64,000 nt of DNA from Tubulanus polymorphus (lineage: Eukaryota > Nemertea > Palaeonemertea > Tubulaniformes > Tubulanidae), in NCBI RefSeq assembly GCF_964204645.1, contig NC_134030.1, positions 5,578,278-5,642,277 of the forward strand, given 5' to 3'. A model generated the notes under the pieces. That model worked only from the letters and a program-made list of their open reading frames with translations, ran no database searches and had not been told where the DNA came from. The number at the start of each line of letters is the position of its first letter. Within the stretch, counting starts at the first letter, position 1. This document shows, in pieces, positions 1-13,099 of this stretch. The translations under genes were made by a program, and so were the position numbers.

Positions 1-3000
1 ATTTGTAAAACAATGCATATAAATTAGGGACTCGTCGACTGAGCGGCCGTCGCTGATACGCAGTCACTCGAGGTTCCCATCGAAATAAGGAAATAAGTCG
101 GTGTCATCTCAACAAAGAATGACCGAGCGGTTACCTTAAAACTACGTGTGTTTGGCTCATCAATCGTTCAGTTTTAATCTGACAATTTCGTATGTGTCAA
201 AGCCGTGTCAAAAACATTCATATCGGTTGCGGATATAATGACCAAGGATGGGAGTCTTCCTTGGAAAATTATGTACATGTATGCAAACTTCATTGACGCG
301 GTTAAACTTAAATTTAGTTTCTGAATGCTTTTGAAATCCAGTTCAGTTCACTAAATACCCTTGGAAAATGTTTAAAACTGTCTAAGCATTTGTCTGTTTA
401 TCATTTCTCTTACTTTCCTAAATGGAAATCGCCTTTCTCGCGTTTTTCACTTCTTCAAACGATATTTTGCGGAGTGGCTTTAACTTAAGGCTCGTCATTA
501 GCTATTGATGATGTGTACCTTATTGTCTTATCTTCTGCGTGACTCATTGGACTGGTCACCGGATGTTTATGTAATTACGGCTCACTGTATAAAACATCAT
601 TCAATCTTTTTTGAGCGATCACTTGCGCAATAAGTCCATGAATGTTTGATGGTTCGCTTTTTAGTTCAGTCACTCGTGCAGCGTCGCCTGCCTGCCTACT
701 CACCGACTCCGGTGATCCGTCAAAATCTCGCGCATTAAGGATGAAGTAACATAAATTTTTTGCTGAAACGATGATGATGGCACTCGATTGTAGCTTGTCT
801 AAACAATGGATTGTGTAATAGGCAAAGTTGCATGTCTCTTGTCACATCATGTCAGTTTCGAACTGGTGTGATAACATGCAGGATGTCCCTTTTTGTATTG
901 TCCAATACAATACCGAAAATCGACGTATAACGAAATCGTCATTCGTCATCGAAATTAAATAAAGGGATCCCGTGATCTTGGTTTTCAATATTTCAATTCG
1001 CAGCTGGTTGATAAAAGACCTTTTAAGGGTTTTTTCATTTTTTTTTTTCATTTTCCTATACGATGAAGCAGTTCGGACAGTTCTACAGTCGCGACGCTTG
1101 AACTGCAGGCAGAGCCGGGCGAAGTTGATTAGCGATTCATTACTGTACGCATTACGTGTAACATTTGGAAGATCACGGTGTATGACAAACATTTATCAAG
1201 CGTTATCGATAAAAAAAGATGCCCTCAATAGACGACACACACGTAGTCACGCATATTAAAATCGATACTCGTCATTTTTTACTGTACATAATTTTGTCGT
1301 TTGAAAACGAGATGGGAGTGACAGATGTCTGTATTTGTTAGAGCGTGCTTATTAACATTAATATATCGTAGTATATAGTATGTTTGGGACGTTTAGAATA
1401 GAGTCCTTCGTCACATTTCGATGGTAAATATTTACGCGCATATTTGCGTATGAAAATCGACGTGAATTGGTTGAAGAATCCAGTGTAAACTTACCGGGTA
1501 CTACGTGAGTATCAACGCGTATTGTTTCTAGATTAGCATTTATGGAAAAAATTCATTTTAGTCATCGTTGTAATGATTTTACTACGATACAATAGCCGAG
1601 GCATGCAGCTCGTTCGGGATCTTATTGCCAGATGGCGACACTGTCTCAATCTGTTTGAATAATGAACTGTTTATTATATGCTTTTATTGCACCAACTCAT
1701 TATTTCGTATCATTTGCTGATATTTATATGAATTATGTAGAGGTATTTTATATTCGTTTATTTTCGAAAAATTCCTAAGAAATATTATTGTATTCGAGCT
1801 ACGCTGTAATATTTTCAAATACATTTTCTTTATATCCTACCTACACTCCTACATATATACTCGTGGGGCCATTTTTCAAAAGCGAAATAATTTTGTGATC
1901 GAAATATGGTCTGTGTTTAATTTCGAACATCCAGGACAAACTCTGAGGACAATGCTATTAATGCAGACGCAATACCCGAGACGTTTCATTTAGGATGATT
2001 TACGACAACTCGTGTCGTTGGTTCGACGACGAATTAGATTTATCATCGAAAATACGTAACTATGTATCGAATTGGGGGGTACAAGGATATACACAAGGGG
2101 TCAAATGGTTTGATCGCCAGTCGCCCCGGCGTGGTGAGTCAGAAAGGTCCCTCGATTGTGGTACGCATTAATCATGTTCCGGGTTCATTGGTTGTCAGTA
2201 AAACCACCCATTGGTAACGAACATGTGACAAGGGACATATGAGCGGATGCGTAGGCCGGTTTTTTTTTCTTTTTCAAAATCGTCCGCAAATGGAAGTAAA
2301 TCTTCGAAGCCAGATATTCGAGTTTGTGTATGGAAATCCGGGTTCGATTTGTATATCGAAATTTTTCAACACCACAAGATATTTTAGAGTGGTGGCCATC
2401 GCCTCACTTTTACATTCAACCCTCTGAAAATCAGCCACCCCTGTTAAAATATCCACTGCCCCTCTATGTATTAAGTCGATGTCAACATTCTATCAACGCT
2501 TACAACGAAGATTGCTCTGTAAACTAGCTGGAAAATAGCTGACTACGCCAAAATTGAGCTTAATTTTCTGTATTTTTGCGGTAGCCTAAAGCTTAGCTAC
2601 TTCTCAGCGGCCTTAATGTTTACACTGGAAAATGAATGCAGCCCCTCTAAAACCCCAGCGTATAGAGGACACTGAACATAATCTACATTTCTAAAGGAAA
2701 GTGTGGAATTCTCGCGATAAACATATTGTTATCTTTCACCGAATGGCGTATATCTGCGGAATCTTCATCTGTTGTATAACGACGGTAGCACATCGACCGT
2801 GTTGCCGAGCCCGCGCTATCGGGGCTGCAACGACGCCGCTATCGGTCCATCAATCGTCGCCGATGTCGAAAGACTGACCCTCGGTTTAATTATCTTCACT
2901 TGTGAAACACAACAACTGTCAAGCGACTGGAATCAGCTAGTGACACCCCGATACAAGGCTAACTAACACCGACGGTAATGGCCTGGCACGAAAACCGCCG

Positions 3001-4209
3001 AATAGGAATAACTTATTAGTTTGCTCGGCACGACATTTTGACAGTTACGAGGCCTGATAAGAATTACAATTTCAGCACGGCCACGTTCTGACACATCGAT
3101 CAACTAGTTCCAAAACCTAAGCCTACAATTCTGCTGTTGACGAAGACACCGGCTGTCAATAGCATCATTATCCAGTCGTATTTCGGAATATCGAATTTTG
3201 CATCATATCACTTCAAAATGCGCCGATTTAGAACGTGGTTATTCAAAAAAGCATTTAATGCGTCTACAATTGGCTGTTTTGCGTTGAAGGGTGTTAATTT
3301 TCGACTCGCATGTTGTCCGTCAGTTCATTTCGATCGGACGAGAGTCGAACAGAATGAAATCAGCAGATTTCACCACTCGAAACCTTGACTTTTTCAATAA
3401 TGCATCGTTCGAATGTAGTTTAACCAGAAAATAATCGCCGTCGAACGCCGATAATGTCGTTCGAACATGTGATTCGGTCATTTATTTCCACCTTACGTGT
3501 CGGACTTGGCACCGACGTTTTCAATCATTCGTGATTCTGACATGATTCCCCGTCTATAAAAACTCGGCCGCCGGTTGAATTTTTAAGTTAAGTTTCTCGC
3601 CTCGAGGGCGTGTAACGATATATGGTCACGATATACCACCAGCGCCCGAATATATAGAAATACCACAACCGAGCTTTATTTCTGTTTTGGAAAAGAAAAA
3701 TCTCACGCTCGTCATTTTGATCGTGTAACCTTCCTGATCGAGTGGGAAATTTAAGTCTCGGTTCAATTTCAAGGTCGACGCGGGGCCGGATAACTGTCGG
3801 AACAATAGGATTCGAATTACTAGTATAAGTAAGTATGATTAATGGTAACCGAATGTAAATGACGTTGTTTTGTCGGCTCGAATACATTTCCCAAATGCGA
3901 CACGGCGTGGCTCGGTATGGGATACTTTACATGTATTTATCGTGACATTCCAGCTCTCTATTTTCGATTTGATTGATTTGCCTTTTTCTATATCAATCTA
4001 GAGTATAATTTGATGGAAAGGTTTGACAGAAACCTGTACATTGTTGCCTGCTTTTGTGAAATAAAGTCACTCGTATCGACTATGAATATTTCTAAACGCT
4101 TCAGATGTGGGGATGGCTTTGATTTTTTCATCAGCCAATTATGTCGCTGATTGAAGTGACTCATCCTCGTCTGTCCGGTTCATCAACGCAAAATTCCATT
4201 GTCAATACT
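1..4209. other. Upstream spacer, no gene recognised
   Basis: AT-rich non-coding sequence left of Hox2. All open frames here are short and none shows a recognisable domain or sustained coding character. No Hox3 homeobox or C-terminal exon is visible. The only items noted are short homopolymer tracts and one GATGGCGACA motif near 1628-1640, described separately. By Hox gene order this should be the Hox3-Hox2 interval, which is an inference from the two genes seen. Confidence 0.6.
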
Positions 4210-4266
4210 CCAATCGGGGTTTAATAATGGTTTCCATGGCGACAACATCCGCGAGCGTGACGTCAC
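4210..4266. promoter_or_regulatory. CCAAT / RFX X-box / CRE module
   Basis: Three recognisable promoter-type motifs lie within 57 bp. A CCAAT box is at 4210-4214. GTTTCCATGGCGAC at 4230-4243 fits the RFX X-box consensus RYYNYY-N(1-3)-RRNRAC. A 10-bp palindromic cAMP-response element, GTGACGTCAC, is at 4257-4266. The surroundings are GC-richer than the neighbouring spacer. NF-Y, RFX and CREB/ATF proteins are known to cooperate on such combinations. Which transcript this would serve is unknown: a Hox2 distal 5' exon, a non-coding RNA and an enhancer are all possible. Confidence 0.45.
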
Positions 4267-4446
4267 TGCGTTCCCTCCCCTGCGAGTGTGCGCTGTAATG
4301 ACGCTGCATTCATATCAAATGGCACTGGTGACGGAAGAAAGAATAGTTAAGCGCGGCCGCGTCATGATCGCGGCATTTGAAATATTTAATAACTGTCCGT
4401 TCGGTCTTGTCAGGAACGCTGTCCCATCTCCGGAAACGGCCGTCAA

Positions 4447-4668
4447 TCAGACGAACTGAACGCAGGCAATGTAAAGCCGATTATTCATAATTATTGCGTC
4501 GTGATTTCTGCAGAACCATCCTTCACCGGAGTCCTCCTTGTCGCAGACGCCGTCACATTCTTCGAATTGTGATCGGCACGGGGTAAAAAAATCGGTCGAG
4601 TTTTGTGCCCACACGTCGTTTGCGACAGACAACAAAGAAAACAAACCCCCGCAGAGATTTTTCGACAT
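4447..4668 (-). CDS. Possible small secreted Cys-rich peptide
   Basis: An ORF of 73 residues starts at an ATG whose complement is at 4666-4668. Its first 21 residues could form a weak signal peptide: a hydrophobic stretch from Leu5 to Val15, ending near a W-A site. The remainder has cysteines at about residues 31, 38, 42, 53 and 69 and an acidic central segment. Codons around residues 38-54 favour C or G at the third position, unlike the surrounding spacer. No family is recognised, and no promoter, splice sites or neighbouring exons support it. It may be a chance ORF; Hox intergenic regions rarely host unrelated genes. Confidence 0.18.
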   Translation of the reverse strand: MSKNLCGGLFSLLSVANDVWAQNSTDFFTPCRSQFEECDGVCDKEDSGEGWFCRNHDAIIMNNRLYIACVQFV

Positions 4669-7600
4669 TTTATAACATCGAAAGCCGTACGTTTTCGTGC
4701 TCAGATTCACTTTTTTGAGCGCAAAATATTCGATGATATCAAAAATTGCTGTTGAGCTAGTGAAAACACTTGCCCCTATACCAGCAGTGAAACGGCTGGA
4801 ATATGAACCCTTTGAAGTGACAGATAAAGTAAACCGTTGGCGTACATCTGCGGCAAGTTACTGTTTGAAGAGAAAACCAACCGCTGCAAACCGCAGCTAC
4901 GTATATATAACAGCTGCATATTTGCTGTACTAAATGAAAAAACTGTCGCGCCATGTTGTAAATAAATATCATCGTCAAACATCGTATGATCTTCACTAGT
5001 CATATAGTGATAGACGTAAGTCGAAGCTCGGAGAACGAAGAGAAAATATGTACAGATCGGTAATAAACGAAGTCCGAGTTCACGATCGGAAAATACGTTT
5101 GGAAGTCAGAAATTATTTTGCTGTTGGTCGAGTTAGGCGGAAATCTGAGTAAGGCAAAGTTTGCTATCGCGAAATGGATTCGAGGGAAAAGCATCGTTAT
5201 ATTTTGCGCAGATCAAGACCCGAGCCTTTGAAGCGATACACCGTGACCTACATTCGCGTTTAAACTTGAGAAAACGAAAAATTTATTGGAACTTATTTCT
5301 GAGATTACACAGCGCTCGATGATTCGTTTTGACTTCGGTTTTATAGTTCGGGGAAAATCTTTAAAACGACCATCCCGACTTTTGTACATGAAGTTCGTTG
5401 AAATTCCTTCGCAGATGGGTTGGAATTTTGCTTTGTAGCGAAAATATTTCGAGGCGCTCTTTTCTTTTGGCTGGACCTTGGAGAGTCGCAATATTTAAAC
5501 CATATATCATCGCCAAAGTTGACAACTCGCATGAAAAGCCGACCTGTTACGGTACGGTGCATAGCTATTGCGGTCTTGGTGAAAAGCGTTGACTTGGTGA
5601 ACTCGAGACACGATCCCGCATAAGACACCTTTGTAAGGCAACCTAAATGCGCACAAAGCCTAACAAGCCGTCAAAGATTTCACCCCGAATGGCGTGTTCA
5701 CCTTCAAAGCGATGCCGTTCTGATTTGATACTATGTCAGTCAGAAAGTCGATCGCTTAGAGACCTAGTGGGGTGTGGGACACCTCTGACGGGCTTATGCG
5801 ATTAAAATGTTCGCTGAAGGCCTTTTTATCGCGTTTTATATTGGCCACCTGTATACTTTGTAGAATGGCTCGGATAAAAAAGCAGATCTCGAATGTAGAT
5901 AGAAAATGCTTTGAAAATGCTTTTTTAATTCATTTATCAAAACCAATTTGAGTAAAACGTTTAAACCACGTTAATAGTTACCCTTTCACAGAATCATGTG
6001 CAGAATTTTTCGATTTGAATCAACCCGGGTTTTTTTTTTCATTCGTAATATACGAATGACCAAAAAAATTCATGACGGAAATGGATGTCTGAAAATCAGT
6101 GAACTGCGTTTCTGGTGGCATTTCGCATCATTTCCGGAGTTCGTTTCGATAGGTTTCGTTGAGGTGTTCTTTCCTCCAGACGGTGATAGTTAGCGATACT
6201 ATCGCAACCGGTGACTGGGCGAAATGACAGGACTTAGCGATAAATTAACAATAGACCATCAGATTGACTGAGATACGTATCGGTGGTCAGTCCGGATGCA
6301 ATCTTAATTCCTCGATCAGCGTCGTAAATCCCATTGCAGGTCGGCATTTTATACGAGCGAAAAGTTCACTGGCTGGACAGGTCAATGAAATGTTTCGCGC
6401 TAGAAAAGTTTGGAAAGTCACCAGCAATCACAATTCCATGTTGACTACAGTAAACCTCACAAACCTCGGATACTACCAACTCGGACAACAACAAAACTAT
6501 TTTGCAACTTTCTGAAATGTTTTTATTGGACTTCGCTTTACGGCCATTTTGTCGATCCCTGTATGAGTTAGACAAGGCTTATTGTTAGTGCTATATTTCA
6601 GACAGTGTTAGGATTTGATCTTTAGCGTAGATTTGATCGAAGACGACTTTTTCATCGATATTAAGTCTTGACTCAGACGTTGACTTTTAAGCCAGTCAAC
6701 TTTTTTCAACCAGACGCCCGTCGTCGGTGTCGGCGGCTTCTTTTGAAGAAAATGATAATTCGCGACTGGTGATGCGTCATCCTTACTCAACGTTGCTCTA
6801 TCATTTCCTGCAATGTTGACAGCTGCCCGGCGTTAAACACTGCAGTTATTACCCGACCGGCTTTTGTTTTTTCTCTTCCTATCTCTCGTCTACCGTGAGA
6901 ATCAATTTCTAAATGACCAGTTATCTTCGCAGCATCCGCATCGTTCTGTCTTTGTCTCGGCGAATTGATCAGATCAGTCGTCGTGTTGCATCGAGTCGTT
7001 TTTGTACGAATTGTCTCTGATTTCAGAACAATGCCAAGTTATACATCGACACCTTTCGTATGTTGCTTTATGCGTTTGCCAAAGCAGTTATCAAATCTTA
7101 GAAATCGAATGCATTTACTCCGCATTCATTTATACCCCAAAAAACAAAAAGAAAACAATGCTTGACAAAAGGGACAGGACGGTCAAGTTTTTTTTCGAAA
7201 GACCACTTGCAGTCTCTTTCTCCGCTCTCTTACGCATGCTTTTAGGATCGCATCCCTACGGATATTTTACAGTGTCAACACGCCTGGTTCACTCATTTGA
7301 GCGGAAAATGAGGATTATTCCCTTTGGCAACGAAAGCTTTTCACGCCGGTGAAAGTTGGATCGCGTGTCATAATGTTATGACATGCTTGATAACGAACGA
7401 AAAACTCGCCACTCAGACATTCAGTCTTTAATAATCTCGGCCGAAGGCGTTTTCGCGTATCAATCGATATGTTTACGATGGAAAATGACAGGTCGCCCTG
7501 TTATTCTGGTGACGCTGCACGTTTTAGTCACTAATCAAGAAATTTGAATATTCTTCCTTATCACGCAGCGCGAGACCGACTGAGTATTCAACTGTGGCCT

Positions 7601-7901
7601 AAATGACGCCTCAAATCGCTCGACGAACCCTCGGGATTCTCGTTTCGTTTGCCACTTCGAAAACAATCATGAAGCTCGAGTTAAAAATGTCATGGTTCCT
7701 CGGCACGACTGAGTGAAATGCTGGTTTACTAAAATATGTTCGTGACTTCCCTTATTAGTTACGCGATCTTATAGTTCATCAATCCAGCTTTCTGCCTTTT
7801 ATTTTGGTGTTGTTTGACGTCCTCGATTGTAGCGAGTTCCTGTGAACTTTCAAAGACATTTTGCATGATAAAATCTGCATTTTGTGTTCGCGGAGAAAGA
7901 G

Positions 7902-7921
7902 ATATCGATATGTATCGATAT
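7902..7921. repeat. 20-bp TATCGATA palindrome
   Basis: Two arms, ATATCGATA and TATCGATAT, are separated by TG and are exact reverse complements. Each arm contains TATCGATA, the DREF/BEAF-type element known from Drosophila boundaries and promoters. Function in this organism is inference. Confidence 0.4.
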
Positions 7922-9135
7922 GAAGTCGCCTGGAAGTGACTTAGTTTTTAACGACGTTTTCGCGTGCGGTCACGAACGAGGAAATGATAGGTTTCAGTTT
8001 CAATTGAAATCGCATGTTATGACCATCAACTATTATTTGAATATGGAATACATCGTCGGGTATACTATAACCCGATTGTTACCTTCAAATATACGTGGCT
8101 AATTAGAAAATGGCTAATTTTATGAAAATTACATGTTCGATAATGGCATGATCCTTGCTCTATGCCTTAGATCTGCAGGTGTTCTATAGCTTTGTGGCTT
8201 TTTACTTCTTTGAATATTATTTTCAGTTTATGAAGAAACATCTCATTTAAGGTGGTATTGCCGTCACCAGCCATCTGGTTATTTCATAGTTTTTCGTTGT
8301 CATGTTTCAGAATGTAAATTACAAGATTCGATGATTCCAGTTAAGGTTTGCCTCTGGCTATAGTTTAAAGGTTTAGAAATCTGAAATCTTAGAGCAATTT
8401 ATCCTTGTCCAAAGTGTGAACTTGTCACAAAGACTAGGTGGCTTACGGGGCTGCACACACGACAGATGTACCGGCGATGAGGGCGTTTTTGCCGGCAGCC
8501 CTGCCCGTTGTCTTGCTGTGGGCCATTTTAACGGGAGCCGCCAACTTCAAACCTACCGCGGTCACCTTCATGTGAAGGGTGCAATTGTCGACCAACTAGC
8601 GACTGACACGACAGAGATAAATGAAGTCTAGTGTCGCTCTCAAAAGAGCGACGGGGTCATTAGCTAACCTGTTCCTTTCATGACTCCCTCGGACGCCCGC
8701 GTCGATATTCGGTGCCTGGGAAACATTTTTCTTCACAAATCCAGTACATTTTCGGACAGAAATTTTCCTTTTTAAATAACGGAAAAAGACATTCGACTTT
8801 TCGACTTTGTCACCTTGAAATATTTTGTCCACTTAAACCTGCTTGTAAAAACAAGGACGTAGGGCAAATATATTTTCTCCACGATACTCATATGAAATGG
8901 AATAGAAAGTACTTACGGATGGTCACACTGAAGTACACGTTATCCTATATAGAATGTCCGTTCATATCTTCGTGCTGAAGACGTATCAAATGCCGGTGAA
9001 CCACAACGTCCAAGATGGAAACAGGGCTCGCCTGTGTCGGTCGGAAGTATAAACTACGGCTATGTTTTGTCGGCACTTTGAGCTTGGTAGTAAAGAGTCA
9101 TTAATTTTAATCGTACTTGATAGCTCTGACCCTCA

Positions 9136-9145
9136 TGATGGATGA
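9136..9145 (+). promoter_or_regulatory. Hox/PBX bipartite site TGATGGATGA
   Basis: The decamer fits the labial/Exd (Hox1-PBX) consensus TGATNNATNN and resembles Hoxb1 and labial autoregulatory elements. It lies 5.0 kb upstream of the Hox2 coding start. A single site of this length can occur by chance. Confidence 0.3.
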
Positions 9146-9250
9146 TCAACCAAAGTGCCCCCATACAGCTTTTTACACATATGGCACAGTATTATCCCGT
9201 GCGAAGCGTAGAATAAGGCCAAGAATGGACCGAAGTTCAACAGGCGGGAA

Positions 9251-9274
9251 GAAATTCCGTTTCTACGGAATTTC
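9251..9274. repeat. Perfect 10-bp inverted repeat
   Basis: GAAATTCCGT is followed by the tetraloop TTCT and its exact reverse complement. It would form a compact hairpin if transcribed. No function is apparent. Confidence 0.5.
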
Positions 9275-10251
9275 GAAACGTTAGATTTCTAGGGCAGTTT
9301 CGCAACTGGGAACCATTCGTTGATGACTGAAACTGATATTTATCGGGTTGGATGCTTCATGAACAAAACCATTCGAATCGAATAATTCTGGTACTTGATG
9401 GCGAGGGGCTCGTTTTCCTTGGCCTAATGACTTCGCCAAGAAAACAGATGACGAATTGATTCAAAGGATGCCGAAGCTTTTTTTCAAAGATAAACCAACC
9501 GTTCGGATATTCAGAGCGTATAGAGACAATAGTCGATTCTGGGGGGATGTTTTAGGGCTTAGTGAATAGTCGAAATAAAAGCCTGTCGCTCAATAGAAAA
9601 TCGTCAAAATCGCTTTTAAACAATGGACGATTCGGTTGCGATCAGGGAAGATAAATTACCGTTCGATGCAGTTTGCCTGTACGACGTGCGGATTTATATA
9701 TCGAGCTCGCCGATTAAAAAGGCATCGGTGTCACGGTGACGTCGTAAAAGATGAAAAATGAAGGCCCTACCCGCATGGGGCCCGGTGTCTGTGCCGAAGT
9801 CGCAATATATATGGCCGAGTCGATAGCAAGACAATAAAAAAGTGGTCGTTACGACTTGTTCGATGGGCGCCTTGCTGTCAAACCGCAACTAAACTAATGT
9901 TAATGACCGTTCGCGTTACGATGATAAATGTCCCACGTTTGAAACATAGTCCCTACTCCCACTCTCGTTACAAACAGTTCGCCAGGAAAGCAAGCACCGA
10001 CACGCATACCACTTCGTAAAATCGGGGAAAATTATAACCATCGCTCGGTATAGTTGGAATAATACCGCCTCATTCCTCGTACATTCTCTAATACTAGTAG
10101 ATGCGGGGCTTCGCTAGTTTTTGTATAGTAACGGTTCGTTCGTGAAAAGTGTTCGGAGATATCATTATGAATAAACGTTTGCGTAGATATATCGATAGAT
10201 ACACGTATACAGATATGGATATCCTACAATGGGAGCTGCGCTTACATCCTC

Positions 10252-10301
10252 TATGATGATGATGGCGATGATGGCCATCGCGGTTGTTGTTGTTGTTGTT
10301 C
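10252..10301. repeat. Short GAT and GTT simple repeats
   Basis: A run of GATGAT-type triplets with one GGC interruption is followed by about six GTT triplets. This is ordinary microsatellite sequence; the open frame it creates on the minus strand is an artefact of the repeat. Confidence 0.6.
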
Positions 10302-13032
10302 GGTAAGTATGCGGCGAAAAGAGATCGACACGTAGTACATCTTTTCGTGTTGTCGGTCGACAATATTCGGCTACGAAAATTGTTGATCGTATACTCTTGT
10401 AGAATCATTTTCAGACCGATCGTAGAATAATAATACACGATGATTGAGGGATAGATAAGCTATTGGATCATGAGAGAGCATGTGGCCGGGTATGTCAGCT
10501 TTCTCGTATCTCATATGCCGTTTGATAAAGCGTATTGTAACATTTGGCCGATGGTTCCGCGTTATCTAATCGATTCGTCGAGAATTTTGATAGATATGTA
10601 GGCGAAACGCTTTGATGGTCAGCCGGCCCTGTTGTACGCGCCGGTTTATATTTATACGACTATGATCATAATAGCACACACGTGCCCCCCGCGCGAAATG
10701 GATTCATATTCTCGTTTCGTACAGGTGAAAACTAATTACAAGTCGTTCTCGATTCTATAATATCGAGTTTATGAGTTTTCCAGGCACCGGTTAAAGACCG
10801 GTATTGCATCATCGGCACGCGCGCGGTTAATTAACCTTATCTAGACGTGCGAATAAGCGCCTTTGTTCGTCGTCGGCCTAGGCGCGAGAAATAGGAAAGT
10901 CATTCACAGTTATATCGTGCAGAACCAGATTATTCATCATATTATGGCAAATCAGAGTTCCTTTTGATTCGCTATAACCGATTGCTTTCTAATTTTCTTT
11001 TTATGGAATTCCTTTTCACAAAACAGCAGAGCGCGCTAAATCTAGAAAAAATCATATCTAGGTAATGTTCGGTATTATATAAGCGAAAAGAAAAGTACAT
11101 ATTGGCGGACTACCTGACGCTGTAGTTGCGCCGTTACAATAGTTCGGTGTCTCAGTCCCAGGACACCGTAAGCCATTTGATTGGCGACGTACAGTCCGTT
11201 GTCTAATCCGCGCGGTTTATCAATAGATGTGATCTGCAAATGGGAGAAGAGATAATTGTAACTAAAGCGTACATTTACTGACGTAAACACGAAGCCAATT
11301 GCCTGAATATGGCGATATGACTTTACGATATCGACCCACATTCGCGTGGGGAATCGAACGCACCCGTGAGGTTTGTTTTCGATAAACCGCTGACCAAAAT
11401 GATCGTGTAAGCCGTAGGGATTCGACGCGAACTGGCTTATTAAACCACGGTCATCTGTGTATATACATGTATATTGTCGTCGAAGTTTTCGAATTTGATT
11501 TCAGTGCTGAAATCGAATTAAAGTTCAATAAGTACTAAAGGTCTGGGAACGGTCATGTAGTCCGGGCATGTATCAGCTGTTTTTCTGATCGATGCGCCAG
11601 ATTGTTTTTGCCCGCGTTTCGCGCGCGTCGAAAACAGACGTCCCAAATTCCCCCGCCTGACCCGGAAATCGAATTATATCACCGTTTGAAAAAGTGACGT
11701 TGTCAAAGCGGCCAAAGCTCAATAGAAACATCAGAGGCTGAAATCAATTAGGCACCGTAAATAGTGAATGGACTGCACCGTGGAAATAAGCCCTAAATGG
11801 ATTACGTTGTTGTGATATTTTCTTCGCCGGGGCTTCTCTGCGCCAATATGGTCAAATTTGATCCGCAAATCTGACAGTGTAATTCGAACGAATTGGAATT
11901 TGTGGCAGAATCTACGGATCATTGTCAGTTTTGACATATTGGTATATGGCTGTTGTTGGACAGTGAATAGTAAAAATTGGCATTTCAGATAAAAGACGCC
12001 GTTGAAAATATCGACGTTCGTCTGCTCTTTCCGGCAATTCCTTGTCATCGTCGGGCGAGAAAATCTCTTCCAATTTCCATAATTGGTTATTGCTCGATTT
12101 AGCTTTAAAACCGTTTCGTGTGTGTTCGACAATTCGGACAAAAACGTCGACAGTAATAACGTGGAATTTTATGAATAATTTGAAATGTCACTGCAGCTGA
12201 GCCACAGGATGCTTGTCCCACACATTTTTTGTCTAGGCTTTTACAGAGATGGCCTCCAAACACTTTTATGCTTTTGGCAAATTACGAATCTTCTACCTTT
12301 TCGATTTAACTGTCAGGCTCCTCGAAGTAAAAGATTTGGCATGTTCGATACACTGTAAAGCGTTAGTATGCCAGAAATTCCATATCTTTTTCTGGAATCG
12401 AATTGTTTTTCTATCAATTATAACCGGCGACGCTGGTCGGGCGACAGCGGCGTCTTTAACGGATTTAACGCCGAAGCCGAGGAGATTTTCGTCGGGTGCA
12501 TCGACGCAACCCCGAATTGACCTGTCGATGATGAGAGTTTGCAGAAATTCCCATGTGTTTTGTGAATATTGCCGCAAAATTTCTCGCAAGCTTTTTCGCA
12601 TTAGCCACCTCGAAATTGATCAATTAGATGCCGCGACGAGTCCTATTTTTCCAAGATGAAATGTTTCAACAAAAAATAGATTTCATGATTTTCAATTTCC
12701 ATCTGTACTTACAATTTCAATATATTCCACCTATAAAGTAAACATCATTTGTCCTGTCATTCGGAGTATATATACATATAGAAATCAGACTGCGAGATTT
12801 TATATCTAAATAAGCAATTATTCTCAAGACAAAATACACATTTACATCGTCATATATAAAACCGGAGTGCTTTTGACCTGTCAATTAGATATCGATATTG
12901 AAATCTAACATGAGTGCTAATTGTAATGGTTTTTTGAGTGATATTGCAAATCAGGGCGTGTATTTATATATCAAATAACTATAAATATTCGTATATATTG
13001 CGGTATCTATATGAACATTCATAAGTATGGCA

Positions 13033-13099
13033 CCCGAGGCGCCCATATGCCGTTAAAGTAACGGTGTTATATGTGGGGTGTTGCCGTTAGGTACTCGGG
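13033..13099. other. GC-rich imperfect fold-back element
   Basis: Nested complementary arms are visible: CCCGAG (13033-13038) with CTCGGG (13094-13099), CATAT (13044-13048) with ATATG (13069-13073), and CCGTT (13050-13054) with AACGG (13060-13064), around a 5-nt loop. The segment is GC-richer than its AT-rich surroundings. It could be a structured RNA, but the right arm carries a large unpaired bulge, so a typical microRNA precursor is unlikely. Confidence 0.25.

Noticed and set aside
10094-10438. 114-codon minus ORF with His/Asn runs
   Set aside because: The runs come from GAT and GTT simple repeats; no other coding evidence.
11320-11432. Minus-strand tRNA-like sequence with a GTTCGATTCC T-loop
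   Set aside because: No 7-bp acceptor stem, anticodon loop of wrong size and mismatched T-stem; probably chance or a very old SINE.
11731-12659. 136-codon ORFs on the minus strand (11731-12141) and the + strand (12249-12659)
   Set aside because: Low-complexity, AT-driven composition with no recognisable motif; the second also overlaps a long minus-strand frame, as expected for chance.
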